Positions 21,835 to 33,700 of a stretch of DNA of 64,000 bases are shown piece by piece. Numbering within the stretch: position 1 is the stretch's first letter; each line of letters opens with the position of its first letter. Source of the stretch: Nematostella vectensis. Lineage: Eukaryota; Cnidaria; Anthozoa; Actiniaria; Edwardsiidae. A model generated the notes under the pieces. That model was not told where the DNA came from. It made no database searches and saw only the letters and a list, made by a program, of their open reading frames with translations. The stretch is taken from assembly GCF_932526225.1 (NCBI RefSeq), contig NC_064047.1, forward strand, positions 3,779,501-3,843,500, in the 5' to 3' direction. The translations under genes and the position numbers were made by a program.

Positions 21835-22212
21835 AGTGTTTTTTTAGTCCAACCTTCTAACATAACTTCTCTAAAGCCATTGCTTTCACATAGGAGCCGC
21901 CATCTTGGAAACAAATAGCGGCCAGCTACCGCAGGCTCACCACAGGTGGCCCGTCAAACAATTTTAATTAAATTAAAATTTAAATTAGAATTAAAATTCA
22001 CCCAGACTTCCCACAGCCCGCGCGTCGCAAAGAGTTGTGGGAAGACGTAGCGAGTCAGGAATTCGTGGAAAAGCGGAAGCAATTTATTCTAGATTCCAAG
22101 CAGCGAAACGCTCAATACAACGGCTACTGCTTGGATTCTAAACGTATTCGCGATTCGAGGGACATAAATCGAAAGATGTTTTTTGAAGTCTCAGTCCCGA
22201 AGTGAATTCAAA
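21835..22212. promoter_or_regulatory. Divergent promoter MRPS15 / ZSWIM-like gene
   Basis: The two start codons are about 380 bp apart and point away from each other. The interval holds GCCGCCATCTTGG (21896-21908), the reverse complement of the YY1 core AAGATGGCGGC, common in promoters of mitochondrial ribosomal proteins. It also has a TTAA-rich palindromic stretch (21960-22000) and an inverted CTTCCCACA...TGTGGGAAG pair around a GC-rich loop. A short upstream ORF (22176-22205, nine codons) precedes the ZSWIM ATG in another frame. Confidence 0.6.
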
Positions 22213-25200
22213 ATGTCTATATACCACGACGAGTATGGACACGCTCATCGATGCTATGATGACTATTTTGATAATTCTTCATCTTCGCCGCCTAAGGCTT
22301 TGCCAACGCTGGTTGACAGCTGCTGCAAAATTCTTTCTGCAAATTTCCCCATCAGTTATGTGCAAGACCAATGGAAAACAGTCCCAGACGAGCTTCAGTT
22401 GAAAGTGATCTCAAGTTCTTTCCCTGCAGAGTTTCCTGCTGCTGTTGGATCATCAAGTTCATATTCTTCTAATCGTTATTGCATACCTACCATCATCCAA
22501 AAAGGTAAACATGGTCTAACCTACCAAATGCTTATCGCCTTGTGACAAAGAGTAGATTCAATTCAAAACGACATAAATTAGACATAATTTTAAATTCTTT
22601 TATTTAGTTTACATAATCTAAGAGATAACTACAGGATAAGCTGGCTTTTCAAAAGAACCTTATCAAAAAAATTAATGCACTAGTCAATTGAAACCACCAG
22701 GGAAGGGTGGGGGATTAGACTTTGATCCTGTAGAATACAGAGAAAAGCTCCCACCCCCTCGGGGAAAAACTACAGTCAAATGCCCCTTTCCCTCAGGATG
22801 CAAACTATAGGCAACTACCTGGCATTTGAGATAACAAGTCATCTTAAATATCTTTCAAAGCAAGTACACTTAACTGAGTACATTTGTACCAATAACAATT
22901 AAGATAACCATTACTAAAAAATGGAAAAATAAATAATCTTCATTTTGCATTAGTTATCACTCATATTTGTTTTCACACATATTGTCGTGCAGCTTGACAT
23001 AGTCTAATACACAGAACTGCTTGCTACAGAAGAAAGTCTCAAACCAGAAACTGACTTGACTTTTGCAAAGTACATTTGTGAGGCTATTCACTTGTCCCAA
23101 AACCCCCAGGCTGGAGACAAACCTTAGAGTAAAAAACTGTCAATTCCCCCACCCCTCCGGATAAATTTTTGTTAAAAAGTGCTCTAAACCCCCACTTTAA
23201 CCCCCCACTTCCCCGGGACCATGGGGGTGGGGGTTTCAAATGACAAAGTGCATAATTAAAAATTTTAATTTACTTGAAAGATCACTCAAATATTGATTGG
23301 CAAAATTTTTTTGATATAACTTATGTGAAACCTATAGAATTTAAGGTACAATACAACTCTTGCACATTTATATATATCGTTCGAGAAATTCTTTCAAACA
23401 GCTCCGGAAGAACTTTCTGGATCCAATGTACGAAAACTGATGAAACTCTGAGTAGGATTTTTTGCGATTTCGGTTTGCAGGGACACTATCCAAAAACCTC
23501 AAACGCACCGATACGGAGGGTACAAAATGCAGGTTGCAGGTCGGATGAAGGTTGAGTACAAAATGCAGGTCGGGTGATTTTATAATTTCTGTAGCTACTG
23601 TGCATGTTCGAGTAGATGCTATGTCATCACGTCGGAAAAAATCAAAAAGAAAAAAGTAAGATTTGCCGCGGTGTTTGCTGGGAAAATTTGACTTCGGGAT
23701 ATGATCGTTACGAAGCGCCAGCCTAGAATCACTTTATAAAGAAGAAGATATCAAAATAATCAAAAGATTTTGGGGTTTTTAAACAATTCTCACATATTCG
23801 CTCCTATGGTAGCTTGCTTTGATAAACTCGAACGCGGCTGCATTCTATTCACATTCCGAATGATCATTCAAACTTTACGTCAAGTTATTGATTTATAAAG
23901 AGTTTGCAATACGTGCCCAAACACACGAGCTCATGTAAAAACGCTCTCATTTGGTCATTTCGAGTATTTTAAGCTCGGGTTTTTTCGCCCGTATCCGATT
24001 CCTTTTGACATTAAATCAAGTTGCAAAGCTTTATTGAGGTTATCTGTAGGTTCAAACATTTCGTACAAAAACTTGCCCCCGTAAATTTACTTACGAATGA
24101 TGATTTTGCACTTTTGATATTATATTAAGCAAAATACATATTGTACAAGAGTTATGTGATCAATTGTAGCAGGTATTTCATCTTTGTGAAAGAAAAAGTA
24201 ACTGGAATTCGACATGCTCGACGTGTCTTTTCGAACAGTTCAATACAAACACTAATGAGATTATTTTTAGAATATATATTTTATGGTGTTTTGTTTTGTG
24301 GCTAAGTGGTTTAGGTCAGTGATCGGAGTCCGTAAGTTGCATGAGACCACGGGTTCGATTCCTCCCCGCTGAATTTTTTTTCTTTTTTTTAATCTTTGGG
24401 AGTCTACCGTTCATCAATACTTTTTATAGTATTATTATACTAAGAAATAACCTAGAGATATATGATAACATGCACGTTACGGGCCTATTTTTTCTTTTTG
24501 TTTCTCTATCTCATTCAATTTCTAGGGCTCGCGTGACGCGTTAAAATATCGAATACTTAGATTTCCGTTTATTACTAAGCAATGACGTGACCTTGGGAAT
24601 AATACGAATATATCGCCAGCGATTTGCTGCACATCAAGCAAACTTGGGTCAAGTAACGTATAACAGTATAAATATCTCAGTAAAATTGTATAACAACGTA
24701 AACCCACGAATTTTCCTCCGCTACATGTTTAACGTACCGGTGCACCCCCCTTCCTCCCCTTCGAAAATGTCTAGATCCACCCCTGCTGTCCATTGCACTT
24801 ATTAAAAAAAGCTATATACTAGAAAGTAAACCATTTATCTAATAGATACAGTCACCACATTTTGGAGTTTATTCAATTTATTTTTGGTTGATGAGCAGCA
24901 AATCAATGGCGGGATATACGTAGTTTTCCAACGGTCACGTGATCTGTTACGCAACCACCTATACTTATTTTTTTCACTTGTCCATCTACCGTTATACATT
25001 AATTGACCCAAGTTTGGTTGATGTGCAGCAAAGTCACGGGATTGCTTATGCTTAGTTATGAAAGAGAATCTGAGCGTCACAAGAGCCGTATAAATTGGAT
25101 TAAATAGAGGAAGCAGAAAAAAAAAACAGTAAAATCACCCGACCTGCATTTCGTACTCAAACTGCATCCAACCTGCACCCGACCTGCAACCTGTACCTGC

Positions 25201-27778
25201 ATCTTGTACCCTCCGGTTTACCGGCGAGATTTGAATAATAAGAACGTTCAGAATCCCGCTGTTTAACTTCACTGTTTAAGTTGACTGTTGTGTTTAGGTG
25301 CTAACATTTCCACGGTCTTTATCAAAATGTCTCCTTGCTAAACGAAAGAAAATTAAAACACACCCACACATAAACACACTGGACCTCAACCAACTAACAC
25401 ATGACTAAAACTTTGCTTCACTTCTGTCACTTCCCTCCTCCCTCATATCTAATTACGCGCCCTCCGTGACTGCACACTCACTGATCTTGTTCAAGGGGGT
25501 AGCAAACCAGAAACCTTGGTAAGAAATGGACTGTGAAATGAGAATGTCAGGCCGATTTCAAATCCAGTATTTTGATCTGTTTCTCAGACAGTCCATATGG
25601 TTGTTCAATACTTTGAATTCCACATTCGCATGTGTTGGATTTTTCTCCTTATATCTGAAAATAACTCATAGTGTTGGCAAACATTCCCTGCGATAAGCTG
25701 TACCGACATTCATTGCGAGCGGCAAATCAAAAGTGACGTCATTAACCGCAAAGCCAATAGAAGCCAGGAAACGAGGCTAAATAACTCGTTGTTTTTCAAC
25801 ATCATGCCTAAGGTGGCCTAATTTCTGTTACGATATGATCGGTCTCCCTGTGGTAGCGCCCGCTAGGAGTCAGCGGACTTGTACAGAGCGAACACTCGAC
25901 TTGCAATGGCCGAATAAAGACAAGTTCTAAACCCAGCTAGTACAGTAAATATGTACCGAAACAATTTCTACAATGATAGCACTCTGTTTTTTTTTTTGTA
26001 CAAGCATTATGTTTTCCGGGAGCATATCCCCAGTTGACTGGAAACAAGGCATTCAATTCGATTACGTCATTTTAATTAGCAATGTCAAACACAACACAAA
26101 AATCCATTTTTACGCATCTTTCTAGTTTTTAGAGAGTATTTACCCCATTTTACATTCTGCGTAAAAGATTGCTAACCTGCTTAAAGGGCGATAAACATTT
26201 ACCATTTTTATGTTTTGCTTGAATCAGAGTCAGAGTCCAATGCGATCAAATGCAATCCTGTTTAAGTCCGCATAGCAAAAGGTAGCAAAGCGAAGCTTGA
26301 AGAATGGAGAAGAAAAAATTATAGAATGTTCTGATTATTTCTTCTTTTTCAACAGGTTGTGAAATAAGGGCTACCGTTATGGACAACTATGTGACCATTC
26401 ACTTTGATCGTGGCAAGTTCACCTCTGTAGACTGTACATGCAACTATCATAAGAACAGGGCCGAGGATGATCCCATGAATAGATGGTGCGCCCATGTTAG
26501 GGAAGCAGTTGCTATGCGGATCAATTATCCTGAAAAGATTAAATATTACCTCAGTCCTATCAACGAGTCACTTCAGAAACTTGACAGAATGAAGCTCTTA
26601 AAGCTAACAGGCTCTCTTCTTAATCAATATACCAACACTCCTGTTGTAGATTCTGCTCAAGAGCATCTCGATCAGCTATTGAACAAGAGCAAGAACAGCA
26701 AGGCTTTCATCGATGTTTCGGGTAACCCAATTCCATCAGCTAGTCCTTTTGTGGCCTGTTCTTCAAGCTCATCAGGTTTTGATTCTGTCACCCCTTTTTC
26801 GTCATCCCTGTCGTCTAAAGGATTCAAGATGTATCACGATCTTAAAGACAATTCGACATCGTCTTTAAAACAGACGACAGTGAAAGAGGCTTGCGTCAGA
26901 TCGCTAGTGGACTGCTGCTGCAACGTTCTCTCTGCAAATTTCTCGATCAGTTATGTACAAGACCAATGGGAAACAGTCCCAGACGAGCTTCAGTTGAAAG
27001 TGATCTCAAGTTCCTTCCCTGTAGATAAAGAAAAAGTAATGAAAATTGCAAATTTGTGTCACCCTTTGGAAGTGTTCAAACCTAGAAACATAAGAAACAT
27101 GAAGCAAATTGGTAAGTCCATTTAAAAGATCCTAAAAAAGGCTGTAAATATACTAAAATGCTCAATTATTTGTTATCTGAAGTAGCAAAGTTTTTTTCTC
27201 AGCCGAAACTGGAGTAGATTTAGGGACTTCTTTTTGTGAGTTAGCACTAAAACGGCTAAACATTTGAAAATTTACCATTCATTTGTGACGCGTCTTTTTT
27301 TATTCTTTTCCTCAACTCTCTGTTTTCTGCGGCGTCCATGCGTGTTCAAAGCACATTTTAGTTAAAGTGTACAGTGCAAAACAGTGTGGTTGTGGTTATC
27401 TTCCAGGTTGTCGACTAAGTGCAAAGGTTGCTGTTTTCTATTTTGTAACCATTTTCTTTGATCGCCGCAAGATCACTTCTGCACACTGCTCATGCCAGTC
27501 ACAGAGACCTTGGTGCCAACATGTGCAAAAGACAGCTCTTGAAAGGATTCGCAATCCCGAGAGAGCAACCTACCACCTACCAATCACTGATTCACTTTAT
27601 CAATTGAACAGAGATGAACTTCTCAAGTTGGCAAGCATGCTTTTGAATTATCCTGATGAGATTGAAATGGTAGACAATGCCTTTCAGTTGATGGATGAGC
27701 TGTTGAACAAGAATGGCCAGCATTGCCATGCAGAAATCAATGTCATGGATGGGGTGCCAGACGCTACCGCAGGACCAG
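22213..27778 (+). CDS. Exons 1-3: two BC-box / cullin-box / SWIM modules
   Basis: Exon 1 carries BC-box and cullin-box 1; exon 2 begins with a GC-E-I-R segment and SWIM 1 (CTC, 15 residues, CAH), then a Ser-rich linker and BC-box/cullin-box 2; exon 3 carries SWIM 2 (CSC, 6 residues, CQH). The nucleotides at about 22340-22430 and 26933-27020 are almost identical, so this is a recent internal duplication. Exons 1 and 2 both end one base into a glycine codon, so skipping exon 2 would keep the frame and give a protein with one BC-box and one SWIM domain. Confidence 0.8.
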
Positions 27779-30700
27779 GTATTTATTTAACGACCACTCG
27801 ATGGTCATTATATGGCGTGGCTAATTTGAGATAGCCCTCGATATTATATTATCACACCACATTATATTATCAGTTTTCCGTTGCTTGTAATTTCGAAACT
27901 CTTCAAATCGTCAAACATTTCCATTACCTCCCCCTTCAAAGTGCATTTGTATACCCTTTTGTAAATATGAATATTAATATGGCTTTTGGAAATTGTACGA
28001 CACACGGTGACATTACAACTACTTATACCGCTCTAGAAAAAGGTTTTGTTCTATGTTAATCGTTATTTGCTTTTTAGGTTTTCAATGAAATTATATACAT
28101 TTCTCAAATAATTTAGAATATAGAGAAATCACAAAGAATAAAGTCCAACGCAAAGAATTTGGATTTTAAGCTCTTTGACCAATAATTTAAGGTCTGCCTG
28201 TTGCCTTTCTGTGGTTTTGGATATTCTTCTTAATGTTTTCGGTGTTCGATGTCACCCCAAGGTGCTGACCATTCAAAGGACGCTGTGTGTTTATATATTT
28301 TAAATTTAGTTGTTCAAATCGAGTGAACCGCTTATATTTGTTTGAAATGAGTCCTTGTGCTCAAAGCTCTGAATGCATAGAATGATCCGAAATCTAACAA
28401 TGTTAATGTTTCTTCTATTTCAGGTGTTGATGAAGAAAGTCATTGGGTGATATCTAAAGCAGATATCTCTCAATTCTTCATTGCAACCTACAGAAAAGTG
28501 AAACCCATCATTCCTGAAATCAAAATATCTTCAAACACTCCTGCCAGCCCTTCATACACTCAAGAATCTCAAGAGCCCCAAGAGGAAACCCGCCATTGCA
28601 AGAGACCTTTCAGAATCAGTAGCCCTGTAATAAAAGGTGAAACCATTAGAATGTTCATATTAGAAAGCAAAGATGAAATAGTTTCAAATCACGCCACCTA
28701 TGAATAAGGCACTGGCCAATCAAAAAGCATGTAATTCCGTTGAAGGACGGAAACCAGAGAAAGCGGTTAAGTTAATTATTGACGACAGTTAGCAGAATAG
28801 TGAATATCGAATCAGTAAATGGGCTACCTGTGGTAAATGGTGTTATAAACGGAGTTTAGATATCACAGGAAACTCTGTTTTTTCCAGGCACCTGCACGGA
28901 GCATTTCAGCAGCAGTCACTTCCTCCCTACGAAAGTTTTGGATACAGTCTATTGTCTGCTCTATGAAGACATTGACGAAGTACTCTTTATCATGACAAAG
29001 ACCCTTGTTGATCATCTGGAAAATAATAATGTGGCAAAATGGTCATCGTGGACATACTTTCTGGATCTACCCATAACCTCGCTCGCTATGTCGTTCACTG
29101 CTACTCCTTTCAGGTAAAAATGCACTTTACACGTCCCCCCCCCCCCCGTTGAAAGTGTGTATAATACAAACCAGGAGAATCAGATACGTATTTTATCATT
29201 ATTTAAAAGCGTTAGACAACGCAATATGCATTTCTCCAAAAAGTATTTACCCTAAAATGATTATTGGTCGTGTATTTTGATATCTCGTGAAAGATTAAGG
29301 TCATCTTACCACCCTGAGATATTTTTTAAATCATAACTTCTTTGACATCTTCAGCTGTGGGTCGCTGTGTGATGAGCTGTCCAGACTTTGGCTGCTGGTT
29401 GTCCTCAATCCCAAGATGTCACACAGAAAGAAAGAAGTTCTGACTGGATGGCTTGAGGAATTGGATTTGGAAAGTAAGTTGTCACGTTAATCTCGCCAAA
29501 ATAAAACAAAGGATAAACGAAATTCCTTAATGGGAAGTAAGTTTAGGTGAAAAAGGACGTATACACCTATTTCATAAAAGGTTGCACTCGAGAGTCAATG
29601 TGTCGTAACCCGCGGTGGTTCATGGGTAGCGCATAAACGGCTAAATCTTGTATCTGAAAGCCATGTGAATGTCCATAAGGACATAAACAAGAATTCTACA
29701 GCTTTTGAAACCTGTATTTGTATTTCATTCACGCTTTTTTACTTGATACCCATGAAGCACTGCGAGTTACGATTTACAGATTCTAGGAGTGCAACCTTCG
29801 TTTCATAAACGTGCGTTTTAGTCAGGTGTGGATCCAGAAGTTCTATATAGGGGGGGGGGGGGGGGGCAAGGTTTTCAGGAATGGGGGACGGATTCGTTGT
29901 TCCTTCATGGATTTCCTTATATATTTTTCTTGTTATTTTTAAGTCAAATATATGAAAGTAAGAAGGCGGGCCTGATAGTTATTATTGTACGTTTTATATA
30001 CCGCAATCAATCACTGTACCTCTCTAGGTTATTTCAGATATGACAACACTGAATGCGAGGTCTGTAGTTTGCAGGGTCTTCAAGGATAAGCATCGTTTGC
30101 CTTGGATCGGTGTTGAGATCGCTCTTAACGTTTTACGGAATGTGGATTTGACAAGAGACGAGCTGAGATGCATAACAAACGAAGGTGTTCCCTTGGCTAC
30201 TGTCTCGGCAGTTAAAATGGTCCAGTTCAACCTCCAAAAATCAGACGTCAAACCAAATGAGCAAAGGGTTAGGCAGCCGTACACAATAAGGATTGGAACC
30301 GTGGATTTGGAAATTCAGACATGGTGTGCCATTATCCAAGCATTACAGTTTCGTCAATGCGATGCTGCGGCTACAAACTTGGCATTTGAAATCTCTGCAG
30401 CTTTAGTGAGCTTCTTCTTGGGTCAGATCCTTGGTCACTGCGACACTGACAAGTTGCCCTTCACGTTATGTGATCTAGCTAGCAGATCTGACGCCAAGTC
30501 GTACAGTCTTGAAGCAATGGAAGACGAGAAAGAGAGCAAACGCGCAGAACCTATTTGGCCACGAGATACCATTGTGGACGTCTCCACATTTGCTTTCCTG
30601 TTTTATGTCCTGAGTGTGGATGAAAGATTGACACAAGCGGCATTTGCACATCATCGCAAGTGTATTCTGAAGAGGCCTGACCAAGACGAGGAAGCCGTGA

Positions 30701-33700
30701 GAGGAATACATTCGGGAAATGAGATCCGGGATCTTATAGGACTGATTGGGCTGTTTCTTCCAAGAGTGCCTCTGCCTTTAACTGACGTAAGTTCTATAGA
30801 TACAGTACCACCTAACTCGAACTTGGATTTTGCAAGATTTCGATTGGACTGGGTCGATTAAACATTTAAGATGTGTTTTGTGAGTAATAGCTGAAAATAA
30901 AACGAAATCCAAAGGTAATTTCACACTGATAGTTGTTTTTTCTTTAAATTATTTTAGGTTAAAATGATGTGTATAAAAATGGCATTAAAGTGCATGTATT
31001 TTGTATTGTCAGACTGATCAGTTTGACGCTGATAATTGGCTCGCAGTTCAACTGATGTCCAGACCAATCACTCTGAATTGGATGGTTCTCTGTCAGATAG
31101 CACAGTTCGTCCGTGACCACACAGCACACTGGTACCTGGCCCCGCCCAGCTCGCTCATTCGGGTCATCCTGTACCACGCCCCTTCGGACGCAGAAACCCT
31201 GAAGCTGGTTCTCGAACCTGTACTTTGTTGTCTTAGCTTTCCTTGTCCCAAGGCGGCGGAGACGGAGCATTTAGTGCTTTTGAATTCACTGAATTCTCAA
31301 CTCGTTGAAGAACTAGCAGTATTGGCGATCCTCAGATTAAGCGACTATGTAGATCGCCAGAAGATACTTGACGCAATCTTCACCCAAAATGTATACCTTA
31401 GAGAGAAGTTATTCGACATTGCCAAGTCTCTACGAATCAGAATGCTCCACAGTTCCATCAGTGTACAATGTGACACCGATAGATTGTCGTACGTAGCAAG
31501 AGCTTTGAAGGTCAAAAAAAGTGAGATTACTTTACGTTCTTACTGTCCGGACCATGATAATCAAGCCGACGAGCAGAAATTGATGCGGCTCATATTCAAG
31601 CTATCAGAGCTTAGTCTGAGACTGAGCAAGTCGTGCAAGGGATATTCCAGGTCTGACGATCTAAGGTAGATAAATGTAATCTTCACGCCCTGGAAATACC
31701 TCTGATGATTCATCTTTTTTTTTCTGAGCGGTAGGGGGTTACAGTGCGCGCTTTTGAGAAAGCTATTCAATCTGGATAAGAAAATGGCATTCACAAGCTA
31801 TTGACTATTTCTATCCCTACCCAAATGAATGATGCGACTTTGCATTTAACATTCGGCTAAAATATAAAGTTTCAGGAAGTTTACTTTTATTGTTAGCTGT
31901 AGACTGCCAAGCATGGGGGTATTCCTAACAAAAGGGACATGTTAAAAGCAGCTGTGAAGAGGGCTGCAGTGGCACTCGATGATCATGATACTTATTATTT
32001 GTAGGTTACTTTTGATTGTTGCTGATGTGTTTTATTATAAACATCTTTCTAGCTGGCTGACGGAGCGAGTTCTGGAGATGGGAGAGCAAGGATTCTCTTT
32101 CTTCCTCACTTGCCTTGGTGGTGACTTGAGTGAGATGATAACAGCTGGAGAGGCTTTTCAGATGTGCAAAAAGTTCCTTAAGGTACCATTATGTATTGCT
32201 AGATGATATCATGAAAGAGGATATCAAATTTAACGATATTCCTGGATAACATTTTATTTCTCGTAACTTCCTGTTTATCTCTTCAAGAAATTCAAAATCT
32301 TCTTCCCGCTGGATGCGCCAAACAAAAAGACACCGGATCGTCCTGAGGTGAGAAATGAGATAATCATTTTGTTATAGAAGAAGAAAAGATGGGAAAGCAA
32401 GTACTTGACGTTTTCTTTTAACTTTTTTTGCGTCAAACATAAGCCATGGTCCTGTATTAGTCTTTCACAATCACTGTCCAAGAGGCCGAAAGGTCTAATT
32501 GTTTTCAACTCACCAACGAGATGGCCAAACTTAGATAAAAATAAGGGACGATTAAAAATGGTTTGTTTATCGGCGGTTGTTTTTCAGTGCTGGTCAATGG
32601 CCGCTCGTATTGGTTGCATTGAAGTGACTTCGAATTCAGTGCCATCATTTTGTCGAACAGAAGCATAAAGAACTTTAGACAGCAATTCAGCTAGTCATAT
32701 CTTTTATTGGATAACTGAACTCTGTTTGACTTCTTTTCTGTAAATGAAAACTTATTGTAAACAAACCCGATAAAAATATTGCATCTCTCGGGAATTTCCC
32801 GCTGAAAGCTGGAGAACTTGAAAATATTACATGATGAATTTTTCGTTTTGGAGTTGTTTTCTTGCCGTTGTAAATCCCTTTTCCACTCTTAGTTTCCTCT
32901 TTTACTCGTGCTTGCAAAGCATTTACGAGTTATTGGAGGGACTTCTGTGTCACTCGATCATCGGATGATTGGAAGGACAACCCGGAAATTTTTTGTGGAC
33001 TTTCTGTGCTTTCGCAACACAGCAATCCTTAAATCATCCTGTAAACTTCCGGTGTTCAACTTCCGGTTAAAGCTTAGTACTATATAGCCTCGTTCCCAGG
33101 CTTCTCCTTTGTAAGCTCTTTTTTCTAGGCCCCATGATGCAACGCGGTATTTTGTTTTCAAAATGGCGGAATGTTGTAGCGCTGACACTGCTTGGGAAAG
33201 CGGCAAATCAAACGTGACGTCACTAACGAGAAGCCGCGCAGCGAAAAGGAGCCTGGGACGAAGCTAAGTACTATAAATGAGGGCATCGACCTGTGACCGA
33301 TACGGTCATTTCTTAATAAAGCCGTTAAGCATATAATAATATATAAGCTAGTATTTTCAGAAAAGTCTATGATGTGGGTTGAGCATGCGCATGCGCCTTC
33401 GTCACCGACGTCAATCGATCTTTTACGGTTCAGTCCAATTCAAGTTGTTAGTTTGCAGACAAAAGACGTAAAATGCTAGCAAAGCTTTTAATTCTCTTTG
33501 TTTTAGTACTTGCCGATTCACGTCTCTGGGTTTTCGCGTTGTTTGTTTGAATTTGTGCTGAAAGAACAAATAGCCAAAACTTCGACTTTTAAGTCCCAGA
33601 AACATGAGGTAAAGGCTCTGTTACCTGGGTCTCTGTTTGCAGGGTAATAAAAAAAAGCCTCTGTTAGAAGGACAAAATAGAAGAGGATGGATTTCCACAA

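Larger units (their letters stand above)
22505..26355 (+). other. Intron 1 of the ZSWIM-like gene
   Basis: A 3.85-kb intron. It contains C/G-rich segments near 22690-22800 and 23090-23240, a 1.7-kb inverted-repeat-bounded element (23514-25215), and a tRNA-like Pol III box pair (24298-24362). No exon-like coding sequence of the ZSWIM family was seen. Confidence 0.6.

Noticed and set aside
30024-30711. Minus-strand frames opposite exon 7
   Set aside because: Shadows of the 749-base ZSWIM exon, which has consistent phase on both sides and family resemblance.
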